In this document: one piece after another, positions 11,019-21,747 of the stretch
How positions within the stretch are numbered: the first letter of the stretch is position 1
Layout of the letters: every line of letters begins with the position of its first letter
From: Amorphophallus konjac
Taxonomy: Eukaryota > Streptophyta > Magnoliopsida > Alismatales > Araceae
DNA: 64,000 bases
NCBI GenBank assembly: GCA_022559845.1
Contig: CM040128.1
Location: 78,121,247-78,185,246, forward strand
Direction of reading: 5' to 3'
The notes under the pieces: generated by a model
The model's database searches: none
Told to the model about the DNA's origin: nothing
The model's input: only the letters and a program-made list of their open reading frames with translations
Translations under genes and position numbers: made by a program

Positions 11019-11552
11019 ATGGACCCTCTTGCTCTTCTTGCCCTCCTCTTCTCAGTTCTAGCAGCGTCCGGGATGCAAGGCCATGCAGTGGGAGCCCTGA
11101 TCACCACGGGGGCTCTGAAGCCTTCTTCCCTCACCCATGCCGCCGCCGCCGCCGCTGCTGCCGCTGCTGATGGTACTGGCGCCGCGCCGCCTTTTGTTAC
11201 CGCCGCCGGCGTTAAGCAGCTGCAGGCGCTGGAGCCAGTTGCTCGCAGCACCCGGCCGCCGGCGACGCCGAGAGCTTTTCTCGGATGGAGGGGCCAGCTC
11301 TGTATGGACAGGCCGGAAGCGTGCGAGGCCTTGTCACCTGGCCAATATGCGTGCTGCTTCCACCTCCACTGCGCGGATCTCTCCACCGAGAAGTTGAACT
11401 GCGGCAAGTGTGGCCGCAAGTGCAGGGTCGGGGAGAGCTGCTGCGGCGGCGAGTGCACTGACACGTACAGCGACCCGGGCCACTGCGGGGAATGCGGCAG
11501 GGCCTGCGCCCCCAACGAGCGCTGCACCTACGGCATGTGCGGCTACGCGTAG
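11019..11552 (+). CDS. STIG1-like secreted cysteine-rich protein
   Basis: The 177-residue protein begins at ATG 11019; an upstream in-frame TTG at 11010 is not a plausible start. Residues 1-25 form a hydrophobic signal peptide (LALLALLFSVLAAS). A low-complexity Ala/Pro-rich linker with a run of ten alanines (41-50) follows. The C-terminal domain (about 95-177) has 16 cysteines in the STIG1 arrangement: CADLSTEKLNCGKCGRKC, then ESCCGGEC, HCGECGRAC and CTYGMCGYA. Family members such as tomato/tobacco STIG1 and Arabidopsis GRI act outside the cell in stigma exudate, pollen-tube growth or reactive-oxygen signalling. A TATA box sits upstream, no intron is needed, and the gene is GC-rich while its flanks are AT-rich. 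It is the only intact host gene seen in the window. Confidence 0.9.
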   Translation: MDPLALLALLFSVLAASGMQGHAVGALITTGALKPSSLTHAAAAAAAAAADGTGAAPPFVTAAGVKQLQALEPVARSTRPPATPRAFLGWRGQLCMDRPEACEALSPGQYACCFHLHCADLSTEKLNCGKCGRKCRVGESCCGGECTDTYSDPGHCGECGRACAPNERCTYGMCGYA

Positions 11553-11646
11553 ACGTACGTGCACTCTGTCTGGGAGGCTGAAGACGAGATTATGCATGAA
11601 GTTCAAATTAGAATAAGTTGGAGAAGATTATATTCATGCATACATA

Positions 11647-11650
<4 letters not shown>

Positions 11651-11681
<31 letters not shown>

Positions 11682-11707
11682 AGAGAGAGAGAGAGAGAGA
11701 GAGAGCG
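11651..11707. repeat. Compound (TA)n(GA)n microsatellite
   Basis: About 29 bp of TA repeat runs directly into about 27 bp of GA repeat, about 100 bp after the STIG1-like stop codon and therefore possibly within its 3' UTR. Confidence 0.95.
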
Positions 11708-12453
11708 AGACAGCGAGAAGACGTATGTGTGTGTGCATGGAACTAATTGCCGGCCAGTATCCACTTCACACTCCTTGCTTATTTGAGTGCTCTACTCTGC
11801 TAGAGTTGTCGTCGTTTCCTCAAGGTTCCTCGTTGTACGTGTTGGCAAGCAGTTCCAAGTGATAAGAAGAAATAAGACACGGTGTTTTTTATAATAAATA
11901 TCGTCTTCTGTTCTTAAGTTTTTTTCCATATGAATATAAATGGTGCAAAAGGTAAAATAAAACATAAATTAACAGGAGCATCATGCATGGGCCATGCCAT
12001 GAATAAGTAGTCATTTATTTGAGGTGGAACCACGCAGAGTTTACTAGCCTCCACACGTACAGAGACTCATAATCTTTTCTCGAGGGAAGACATATAAGAA
12101 TCACGAGGTACGCATAGAAGCCTCTCGATCAACACATGGTTAATCGCGATCTATATCGCTTGGTAGAAGAGCGAAAGTACACTAATTAAGCCATTGCTCG
12201 ATCCGCAAATTAAGATTGGCATGTTCCAAGAACAAGAAAGAACAGAGACAGGAGGATATTCTTCCTTCACTGGGGCCGGGGGTATTTATATGTAGTTCGA
12301 TCGGGAGTACAGGAACTGTGTAGCTGTCAACACTGTTGCAACCTCTACAACAGATATCGAACCCCCCAGAGCTGGAATGAATTCGTAACAACACTCATGT
12401 TCACCCCAAAAACAAGTATGGTCGATAAAAAGAACTCTATCCTAATTTCACAA

Positions 12454-12458
<5 letters not shown>

Positions 12459-12509
<51 letters not shown>
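12459..12509. repeat. (TA)n microsatellite
   Basis: Uninterrupted TA repeat of about 50 bp. Confidence 0.95.
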
Positions 12510-12511
<2 letters not shown>

Positions 12512-13544
12512 TGCAACTATTTGGATTTTGTTATACCTTGGGTTTGGGGAAGCAACCATATTCTTGGAGTCCTCATGCATGTGCATATGATTCAATAAGA
12601 TTGTCGAATCTCATTAATTCACGTACACGTACGCATCAATGCAAGGTCAAAGCCCTGCATCAAGAAATTAAAAGAAAGCGTAGATTAATCTTACGACATG
12701 GCGCCCTAGGTAGGCAACGAGAGATCCTTCTATTCTTTCCTTTCCTTTGCGCGCGCATTGCTTTCGAGCAACAGGTGAGATGCCACGAGTTCTCCTCGAT
12801 CTCTCTCCCCTCGATCGAGCCTTGCACACATAACTAGTCTACTCTTAAAACTTCTTACCGGCCTAACGTTGTTCCTTACAGGACATTAAATATTAAAGCG
12901 GCCTTCGGATATAGATAGATCCGTACAAGGCAAAGTTTATTCAGAAGAGAGACAAAACTAACGGCCAAAAAAATATTCCCTTAATTTGGAAGTGTAACAT
13001 CCCACGATCTCCACAAAGTGTTCTGTAAACGGAGAAACCGTGATTGTTCTTTTAGGGCCGCTTTATTTCTAGGGGGGTGAGGTGATTTATTCGACTCTCA
13101 CCATCTGAATAAGTCACTCCACCTCGGTTAAAAAGACATGTAAACTGTGGAGTACATAATTTTCTTTCACATCGATTTATTATTTCTCTTATCTTAACTT
13201 GAAAATAAAGAGGGCCTTATTCTTTTCCTCTTCCGCTATTCATCGATCGATAGTTAACTATACATGTAATAACTTGTTGAGATAATTAATTGGCCCCGCC
13301 TAGTTAATTTCCAAAAAGAAAAAAAGAATAATCTACTACATGCCCATATTTAATTCCAAGGCTTCTTTCGATCTTGTAAAGCAACCTATTTTAACCTTAA
13401 AAGGTTTTTTTAATTCACGTATATAACCCTATGATCTATATGTCATATTTATATCCTTAATTTTCACATATTATCATAAAGATCTTTGATATCTTCTCAA
13501 AAGGTTGCAGTTATTCTCCCTTCCTGTCGAAATGATGTGAGCTT

Positions 13545-14300
13545 CAGGGTTTGATAAATTGATACGGTACGTCTTGTATCAAATATATCGGGTTGTACCA
13601 ATCAGTGACCGATACGACCGGTGAGTGATACGTAACCGATATATTATCATATCTTTTAAATATTATATATAAATATATTATATCAAATAAATTTTATAGG
13701 TGAACTACTAATTAAACGGGAGGTCATCGGTTCAAAATGCAAAAGGTGCATTTTTTTATTTTTTACATTCTTAAAGATATATATTTTTATTTGTTTTGTA
13801 CTTTCTCGGACATAGAAGATCTAAAAAATCTCAAAATCAAGAGGTGTTCGTGAGATTCAAGCTCAAGATTGTCATATAAATAGAGTGCAGATGACCTAAC
13901 CAACTTAGCTATGAATATTTTAAAATTATATTACATATAATATAGGGATTTTTGCATATATACCCCTATAAAGTTTAATTTTGTCAAATATACCCTTCAT
14001 CTGAGCATATTATTATGAATATCCTTTATTTAGATAGAAATGTTACAGTTATACCCTTTTAATTTACTGTCGTCGACGGAGGAGAATATTCTATGAAATA
14101 TGTCATCTACGGTCGTTAAATCTAGGGTATATTTGACAAAATCAAACTTTACAAGGGTATATATGTAAAAAATTTACAATATATATATATACGTATATGA
14201 AAGGTCTTCTTTCACCTCGATACATAACGATGTGAATCCGTATCGTACTGTACTAATAAAAGATAGGTACGGTCGGTACGAATGATCCATCAAATCTTAA
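13545..14300. mobile_element. Palindromic tRNA-like element, copy A
   Basis: It opens CAGGGTTTGATAAATTG and closes near ATCCATCAAATCTT, the imperfect inverse. The left half holds a forward B-box-like GGTCATCGGTTCAAAATGC; the right half holds, on the minus strand, an A-box-like AGCTAAGTTGGTTAGGT and B-box-like GAGCTTGAATCTC. A separate MITE (13949-14173) is nested in it. It belongs with copies B and C. Confidence 0.5.
13949..14173. mobile_element. MITE with about 45-bp imperfect terminal inverted repeats
   Basis: Left end TTTTTGCATATATACCCC and continuing TTTTGTCAAATATACCC recur inverted at the right end as GGGTATATTTGACAAAAT and GGGTATATATGTAAAAAA. About 225 bp with no coding capacity. A related partial piece lies at about 14330-14462 (CATATATACCCTTACA, then GGTATATGTACCCC). 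Confidence 0.7.
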
Positions 14301-14466
14301 TTTGTCAATTCCAACTAAACTTTTCAAAAAAATTGATATTTTTTCATATATACCCTTACATTCACCCAAGTTTGGTATATGTACCCCTAACTTCACTAGA
14401 AATGATCGAGGAATCTTCTTGGCAGATTTTGTCGAAGTTAACATCATTTTGAAATAAGGGTACGGT

Positions 14467-14904
14467 GAGGGTTTGTTGTCCTGACACGGCTCGGGACGGG
14501 ATGGTACAGGTTGGTACCGTTGCGTACGGAGATGGCAAACTATAATATATATATATAATTGAATAATATAATTTAATTGAAATGTTAGCTCAATTGGTTA
14601 GTTGTGTGCAACGTAAATCGGTGTCTCTGGGTTCGAATCCCAGACTCAGCATTGTTTTAAACATTTTTTTTTACTTTTCAAAAAAATCAAACCAAAAACA
14701 CGCGCAACAGCAGAGTTTTAAACCTAGGACCTCACGACTAACAATTAGACTCTTAATCAACCGACTTACAGAATCAATTTACTATAAAAAAATTAAAATA
14801 ATATATAAAATGTCCCGATTACGTTCCAAAGATCGATCGTCCCGATCTGTGACTGGGACGGAACGGGCGAGTCGGCCCGTCCCGTCTCGGTTTGGTAAAC
14901 CCTG
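14467..14904. mobile_element. Palindromic tRNA-like element, copy B
   Basis: Starts AGGGTTTGTTGTCC and ends GGTTTGGTAAACCCTG. Inside are two convergent tRNA-like modules: forward at 14583-14652 and reverse at about 14705-14785. Flanking both are CCGTCCC/GGGACGG-rich segments that pair with each other. About 438 bp. Confidence 0.55.
14583..14652 (+). other. Degenerate tRNA-like module with A and B boxes
   Basis: TAGCTCAATTGGTTAG fits an A box/D arm and GGGTTCGAATCCCAG fits a B box/T arm, at tRNA-like spacing, with a terminal ACTCAGCA. The 5' acceptor strand does not pair with the 3' end, so I do not call a functional tRNA gene. It sits inside palindromic element copy B. Confidence 0.6.
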
Positions 14905-15010
14905 GGTACCATTGCAATTTTTGAAGATATCAGGGCGTCATGACAATATGTGAAAAGTTGAGGTATAATATAAATATGATAATATTTATACGTGTACACA
15001 TGTAAAAAAA

Positions 15011-15232
15011 ACCCTTGCAGCAGCTGCTGCCAGAGTCCATGATCGACCCCCACCCCCGACGCATCCCAAGTGGGTAACCGGAAATTATTGTAATTTTGCC
15101 TCGTTAATATTTTAGAATAAACCCAAACCCTTGCAGCAGCTGCTGCGAGAGTCCTTGATCGACCCCCACCCCCAACGCATCCGGGTAACCGGAAATTATT
15201 GTAATTTTGCCTTGTTAATATTTTAGAATAAG
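15011..15232. repeat. Tandem duplication, period about 116 bp
   Basis: ACCCTTGCAGCAGCTGCTGC begins near 15011 and is closely repeated from 15127; both copies continue through GAGTCC and GATCGACCCCCACCCCC to TTTTAGAATAA. A few substitutions and one small deletion separate the copies. Confidence 0.9.
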
Positions 15233-15705
15233 GTTTATCGTCTCAATTGAATCGGTCGTCCTAGTCACGTCTCAAGATGAGAAAGTACGGTATCATACCG
15301 CTCCGTATCGTAAGGTGCCACAATAAAAAAAGAGTAATTATATATATTATATATATATATTAATATAAAAATTTTCTTAATTGAGTTGGTTAGGTGATTT
15401 ATGTGCTCTATTTAAGACGGCCTAAGATTGAATCTCGCAAATGATTTTGAGATTTTGAGATTTTTGATTAAAATTTTTAAAAAGAAATTAAAAAAATTAT
15501 GTAACCGATGAATTTTGAACCCATACCACTCTCAACCAATGTAAACACTCGATCAATTTACCTATAAAATATTTTATATTTAAAATAAAATATAAAATAT
15601 ATAAAACATCTCGGTTATGTACTATAGATCAGTCATCCTGATCTATGATTGGGACAGTTTGAGATGGACGATTCAAGTCATCCCGTCCCGATTTGATAAA
15701 CCCTG
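15230..15705. mobile_element. Palindromic tRNA-like element, copy C
   Basis: Starts AGGTTTATCGTCTCAATTG and ends CCCGATTTGATAAACCCTG. The left arm carries GAGTTGGTTAGGTG and AGATTGAATCTCG (A- and B-box-like). The right arm carries the same kind of module on the minus strand (ATTGATCGAGTG, then GGGTTCAAAATTC). About 476 bp. Confidence 0.55.
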
Positions 15706-15916
15706 CTTTAAAAGTCTTTTGAAAATTTTATCTGATTTTTTTTCCTACGCTGCAGCATTCGGTGTTCTCACTCATCTTTTGGTAGGGTTCTAAAATCTCG
15801 ATGACAGTGTTTGACATGAATGTAAGATTGAAATATATTTCATATTAACCGTATTAGCTCGTATTGCTATAATAATTATCAAATGACATGATACTGCTTA
15901 GCTCTGCAATACATTA

Positions 15917-17392
15917 TGGAGAGGGGGATTTCCGCAGCCCACCACAAAGGCAGCCCAACAAGACCCACAAGGTCCAACCAGGTGAGCCCACCCAAGTGAT
16001 AGCCCACAAGGCCCACTTAGGGAGAAAAGCCCAATAAATAAAGACTCGAGGAACTAACTCTCCCCGGCGGCCTTCTAGGCTCTCGGAGGGCCCGAGACAA
16101 CGGTCAGGTCCCAAGGAAGGTCCGGCCTAAAGCCCTCTCCCCATCCGAGAGAGATAGGCTCCAGCCGACCTATCCGACCCCACCCTCGCCGGGCCATGCC
16201 TATCGCTCGGACATGAGCTAGCATCCCCGAGGCTCGGTAAGACCGGTTGATTATCTGCAGGTGCGGCCGTTCAGAGTCCTCCGCCAGCGGGAGAGTCATG
16301 GGAGCTGCTAGACTCCAAGGGGATAACGTCCCCACGATCAGGCCATGAAAGCCCCCGTTAAAGACGTAACTCCCGCCGGGAACCCCTCAGTTTACAGGAC
16401 TCCTGAAGGCGGCGCACTATTTAAGCAAGGGATACCCTCCGGAAGATGGTAAGATGAACTGAGCATTCACACACCCTAAGCTCCTGAGCACGATTCGCTT
16501 CACCCTTTGGTGGAGAGGATTCTCGCGCATCAGCTCTCTCCTCCCCCCATTATTGCTTCCACCACTACCAGAAAAGCGGGATTACAGACGAAATTTTCAG
16601 ACGGAAATTTTCGTCTGAAATTTGTGACGGATTTTTTTCCGTCGGAAATCCCGTCTGAAATATGCAATTACACACCGAATTTCAGACGGAAATTTGTGAC
16701 GGAAAATATTCGTCAATTCAGACGGAATTTGGGACGGAAAATTTAATCTGTCAGAAATTTATGACCAAGAATTTGTGACGGTCACATTTGTGACGGATCC
16801 GTCTGACAATCCGTCACAAATGTGTCTTCTCACGGATTTTCAGACGGAAATTAATCCGTCACAAAATTTTTGCGCCCCCAATCCGTCGCAAAGGCACATT
16901 TGTGACGGATTTGGGGCGCAAAAATTTTGTGACGGATTAATTTCCGTCTGAAAATCCGTGAGAAGACACATTTGTGACGGATTGTCAGACGGATCCGTCA
17001 CAAATGTGGCCGTCACAAATTCTTGGTCATAAATTTCTGAGAGATTAAATTTTCCGTCCCAAATTCCGTCTGAAATTTGTGACGGAATATTTTCCGTCAC
17101 AAATTTCCGTCTGAAATTCGGTGTGTAATTGCATATTTCAAACGGGATTTCCGACGGAAAAAAATCCGTCACAAATTTCAGACGGAAATTTCCGTCTGAA
17201 ATTTCCGTCTGAAAATTCCGTCTGTAATCCCGCTTTTTATGGTAGTGCACCATAGCTCTACTGACTTAGCCATCGGAGGGTTTTGCCCCATGGAGATCCC
17301 CTGGGCCCCCTGATACGTTTCCCTCTCTTGCAGATTCAACTTCTGGTGATCCACAGCCCGCTCAGGACCCCGCGCGAGATCTCGCCTCTTCA
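15917..17392 (+). repeat. 5' LTR of Tat gypsy, interrupted by CACTA MITE
   Basis: Without the 685-bp MITE and its 3-bp duplication the LTR is 788 bp, against 785 bp for the 3' copy. It starts TGGAGAGG and ends CGCCTCTTCA. A TATA-like CTATTTAAG is at 16417-16425. The PBS follows two bases after its end. Confidence 0.95.
16563..17247. mobile_element. Foldback CACTA-type MITE
   Basis: Ends are CACTACCAGAAAAGCGGG and its imperfect inverse CCCGCTTTTTATGGTAGTG, flanked by the 3-bp duplication CAC (16560-16562 and 17248-17250). The 3' LTR of the host element shows the empty site. The whole 685 bp is close to a perfect inverted repeat: arms 16563-16893 and 16900-17247 around a 6-bp loop. Both arms are packed with CAGACGG/CCGTCTG and GTGACGG motifs like the subterminal repeats where CACTA TNPA proteins bind. 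It has no coding capacity and would need transposase in trans. Confidence 0.93.
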
Positions 17393-17394
17393 TC

Positions 17395-17412
17395 TGGAGC
17401 CGTCTGTGGGAA
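17395..17412 (+). promoter_or_regulatory. Primer-binding site of Tat gypsy
   Basis: TGGAGCCGTCTGTGGGAA, two bases after the 5' LTR. It matches the PBS of the left element at 7148-7165 except for A instead of C at position 4. Confidence 0.75.
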
Positions 17413-17429
17413 ACGCACGAAAAGTCGAG

Positions 17430-18850
17430 ATGGTGAGAAGAAGCTCAGGGAGGAGATCCACCGGTGGGGCAGGTAAGGCTGTGGCGGCGGCTGGAGGCGC
17501 CCCCTCTAGGGTCTCGCAAAGCCCCCCCCCCTCCAACGCCAGCATCCCCACCAACAGGCCACCACCACCCCCCCCCCCCGGCGGAGACAGGGGCACCCCT
17601 CGACGGTGGCGCCAACGCCTTCCAGGCCCTCAACGAAAAGATTGACGTCCTCGTGGAGCTCATGAGGGCCCAGGCGGCTAGGGGCGCAAGGTCCCGCGCC
17701 CCGTCAGGAAGTCTCCCTCGAAGGAGTGCGACTCAGCACACCGCCGGAGGCCGCTTCACCCTCCGCGGCCGACAGCTCCTCCGCAACGACGTCGGAGGAC
17801 CCTCGCATGCCCCGCCTGCGGAGCAAGAGGCTTCCTCCACGCCGAGGAGAGGGAAGCGGGGGACGAGGCCGCCGCGCCCGGGCACTAGTGCCCCGGGAGA
17901 TCGCCAAGACGCCCCCCCCAGCCCCACGGTGCGACTGCAGCCAGAGCTGTCCCTCCGGCTGCGTGATTTCGAGAGACGGTTCGCAGAGCAAGAGCGCGCC
18001 CTCCGCGCCCTGCAGAAGACCTCTCTCCCGGAGGACGAGGAGAAATCCCCTTTCTCCGAGTACATCTTGAAGGCAGAGGTCTCTCCCAGAGCCTCCATTC
18101 CAACCTTCAAGCTCTACGACGGCCAGGGCGACCCAGCCGACCACTACGATAGCTTCGACGCCCTGGTGACCCTTCATGGAACGCCGGATCCCATCAAATG
18201 TCGAGCCTTCGCGGCCACCCTGGTCCAAGGTGCTCAGGCATGGTTCCGGGCCCTCTCCCCTGGGTCCATTCAAGACTTCAGGCAATTCGGGCGAATTTTC
18301 AAGGAGAGTTTCGCCGGTAGCGCCCCCCCAAGGTCAGTAGCGGGGCTCCTGGCCCTCAAACAGGCGCAAGGGGAGAGGCTCCGGACTTACGTCCACCGAT
18401 TTAAATCGGAAGCCCTCAGGATCCCCAGCCTAGATGTGGCCTCAGCCACAACCGCGCTGACCGGGGGCACCCGGGACGAGAATCTCCGCCGCGAGCTTGT
18501 CCTCCACCCTCCCTCGACCCTTGCCGAGCTAGTGACTCTGGCACTGCGCTACGCCGAGTGCGAAGAAGTACTCAGCGCCTGCCGAGACGCAACCGGCTCG
18601 GGTCGGGAGGGGGACAAGAAGCAGACCTCCGAGCCAAACCCTGGCTCGGGTAAGAAGCGCGATCGAGAAGGAGAGCGCAAAAGAAAGTACGAGCGGTACA
18701 CCCCCTTGACCGCGCCAGTCTACGAGATCTATGAAGACATCAAAGGCTCGGACTCCTCCGCCAGCCCGAGCTAATAAGTCGAAGAACCGCAAGCGGGACA
18801 GGCATTGCCTGTTCTACGGCGACCACGGGCACCACACCGGAGATTGCCAT
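17430..18850 (+). pseudogene. Gag of Tat gypsy element
   Basis: A start at 17430 (MVRRSSGRRSTGG) opens a Pro-rich N-terminus whose frame shifts at a poly-C run near 17566-17580. The capsid region continues in another frame: SIPTFKLYDGQGDPADHY, AQAWFRALSPGSI, FAGSAPPRSVAGLLALKQ and the LRTYVHRF segment, ending at 18774. The zinc knuckle (CLFYGDHGHHTGDC, near 18805-18850) is in the pol frame, so a second frameshift lies near 18740-18770. Two frame breaks make this a pseudogene, although most of the protein is well preserved. Gag would package the element RNA. Confidence 0.88.
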
Positions 18851-21747
18851 CAGCTCCAGGACGAGATCGAGCGCCTCATCCGTCTGGGGCACCTAGCCCG
18901 GTTCACGACCTGGCACAAAGAAGACCGAGACGCCGCAGAGGAGATCGACAACGCCCCCCGAGGGGTCCACATCAACGTCATCTCCGGAGGAGCAGCATCG
19001 GGCGGCGACACCAGCCGAGGAAGGAAACGTCATGCCGAGCGGGCCAGCCAAGCCTTAGAGCCCCCCAGAGGCCCGCCGATGGAGTCCCAGGTCATAGTCT
19101 TCTCCGACCAAGACCTGAAAGGGCTGTGCACCCCGCATGACGATGCCCTCGTTATCTCGGCCACGATAAATCACTGTAATGTAGACAGGATTTTGGTTGA
19201 TAATGGGAGCGCCCCCGATGTATTATCTTATGACTGTTTCCTCAAGATGGGGGAAGACCCATCCAAGCTCCGCCCGATCCGAACGCCCCTTTGCGGGTTT
19301 AATGGCCTGGCCACCTACCCCGAGGGAGCCCTAAGCCTGCCGGTCACTATCGGCACCCCACCCAAAACCGTTACGGTCATAGTGTACTTCATAGTGATTA
19401 AAGGTATGATAGCGTACAACGCCATTTTCGGCCGAAAAATTCTCAGCCGAGTAAAGGCCGTACCATCTACCTATCACCAAAAAATGAAGTTTCCCACCAA
19501 AAACGGGTTGGGGGAAGTCCGAGGTAACCAGGCCACGGCTAGAAGGTGCTACAACATCTCGGTGGAAGCCTCAAGGCCGGACGGGAAGGATAAGGGCCCC
19601 AAGGGAGTCGAAGGAAGAGCCGTGACCACCGAGCCCGGTGGCGAGTTATTAACGGTATTCCTGAACGACGACCCGGCCCTAGGAGTAAGGATCGGCGCCG
19701 ACCTACCACCAGAGGAACAACAGCAATACAAGGAGTTTCTTTCTGAGTATGTTCGGGTCTTTGCTTGGTCCGATGATCAACTCCCTAGTATACCAGTGGA
19801 GACCGTGACGCACAAGCTCAACCTCGACACCACCGTGAGACCCGTACAGCAGCGGAGAAGGAAGCATGCGCCCGAGAAACAGGCGATCATCAAGGCGCAG
19901 GTCACCAAGGGACAAGAAACTGGTCTTTTCAGACCGATCCTGTACCCAACGTGGCTAGCCAACGTCGTCCTGGTGCCGAAGACTACAGGCAAGTGGCGAA
20001 TGTGCGTAGACTTCACCGATCTGAATAAGGCCACCCCCAAGGACTGCTATCCACTACCGAGCATCGACCAATTGGTTGACTCCACCTCGGGCAACGAGAT
20101 ACTCAGTTTCCTGGATGCCTATTCGGGTTATCATCAGATCCGAATGAGCCCTGAAGATGTCGAGAAGACCGCCTTCATCACCGACTACGGCATGTACTGC
20201 TACACCCGGATGCCCTTCGGATTGAAGAATGCTGGAGCCACATACCAGCGACTGGTCAACCACATGTTCGAGGGACAGTTAGGTCGGAACGTCGAGGCCT
20301 ACATCGACGACATGCTCGTCAAGACCCCGAGGGCCCAAGACCACTTCACCGACCTCGCCGAGACTTTCGGCACCCTCCTGAAGTACTGCGTGAAACTCAA
20401 CCCCGCCAAGTGCGCCTTCGGAGTAAGATCCGGGAAGTTCCTGGGTTTCCTGGTCACTCAGCGAGGGATCGAAGCCAACCCCGACAAGGTCTAGGCCATC
20501 TTGGACATGCGCCCGCCCACGTGCATCAAAGACGTCCAGCGTCTGACGGGGCGTGTCGCTGCTCTCAGTCGTTTCCTGTCCCGTGCGGCCGAACGATGCT
20601 TGCCCTTCTTCAAGCTGATGAGGGGGCCCAAGATAGCATCTGCTACGTTCGCATGGGATGGGGAATGCCAAACAGCGTTCGCCGAGCTCAAAGAGTTCCT
20701 GACTTCACCCCCGGTGCTTTCCAAGCCCGTCCCGGGCGAGGTCTTGTTGCTCTATCTCTCGGCGACGCCATCAACGGTCAGCTCGGTCCTAGTCAGGAAT
20801 GACTCGGGAATCGAGAGGTCGGTCTACTACACCAGCAAGGTGCTCAACGAGGCCGAGCGGAGGTACCCCGCAACCGAGAAACTCGTGCTAGCGTTGGTTA
20901 CCTCCACAAAGCGCCTCCGACCTTACTTCCAGGGGCATCCCATCACCGTGCTAACCGGCGAGCCACTGAAGAAGATTATGGCCCACCCCGAAGCCTCGGG
21001 GCGACTCGTCAAATGGGCCATCATGCTCGGGGCCTACGACATCTCGTATCGGCCGCGATCAGCTATCAAAGGACAAGCACTCACCGACTTCATCGCCGAG
21101 AGCACCGTTCCGGTCAAGGACAGGCCTCCGACGGCAACCGGGCCAACCTGGGAGTTGTTCGTCGATGGATCGTCCAACTCGGTCGGTAGCGGCGCAGGGA
21201 TCCTCCTAAGGTCCCCCGAAGGAATAGAGTTGCAATACGCCCTAAAGTTCAACTTCCTGGCGTCCAACAATGCTTCCGAGTACGAGGCCCTTATCTCGGG
21301 AGCCCGCATGGCCCGACAGTTGGGGGCCGAGCGAGTCAGGATCCACACCGACTCCCAGCTAGTTGCAAGCCAGGTCAATGGCGAGTACGAAGCTCGAGAG
21401 GTACCTATGATCAAATACCTCCAGTTGGTCCGGAGCCTGGCCCAGCAGTTCGAGGAGTTCGAGGTAGTCCGAATAGCTCGAGAGCAAAACTCTCGGGCGG
21501 ACGCCCTCTCCCGACTGGCCTCCTCCCTAGACCCGGAAGGTACACGATCGGTCCTCCTAGAAGAGCTAGAGCGCCCGAGCATAGACTCGGAGCTCCTCGC
21601 CATTGACTCGGCCACTCCCGGCGACTGGCGCTCCCCCTACCTGTCCTGATTACGGGACTCCCGGGAGCCCTCCGACCCTCGGGAAGCCCGCCGAATGAAA
21701 TACCAAGCTCGACGCTTCGTCATCCTCGATAACGCTCTCTACCGAAG
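18851..21747 (+). pseudogene. Protease, RT, RNase H and second RNase H of Tat gypsy (pol, part 1)
   Basis: One frame runs from 18731 to the copia insertion. Protease has ILVDNGSAPDVLSYDC near 19190. RT has CVDFTDLNKATPKDCYP, FLDAYSGYHQIR, FGLKNAGATYQRLVN and catalytic YIDDML (near 20300). RNase H follows (FLSRAAERCLPFF through RRYPATEKLVLALVTSTKRL), then the second RNase H (WELFVDGSSNSVGSGAG, ASEYEALISGARMA, HTDSQLVASQVNGEYEA) near 21150-21400. Only two in-frame stops interrupt it: TAG at 20492-20494 and TGA at 21647-21649. The sequence breaks off at 21747 in the segment before the integrase zinc finger, where the copia element landed. Confidence 0.93.
21743..21747. repeat. Target-site duplication CGAAG, left copy
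   Basis: CGAAG directly precedes the copia LTR; the second copy is at 30968-30972. It proves insertion of the copia element into gypsy pol. Confidence 0.97.

Larger units (their letters stand above)
11553..13544. other. Intergenic, AT-rich with microsatellites
   Basis: Presumed 3' untranslated and intergenic DNA of the STIG1-like gene. It contains two dinucleotide arrays listed separately. No recognisable coding sequence on either strand. Confidence 0.5.

Noticed and set aside
11015..11527. 170-codon minus-strand frame opposite the STIG1-like gene
   Set aside because: Antisense shadow of a GC-rich coding region.
14583..14652. Functional tRNA gene
   Set aside because: A and B boxes fit, but the 5' acceptor strand does not pair with the 3' end and the anticodon arm is poor; it lies in a repeat family.
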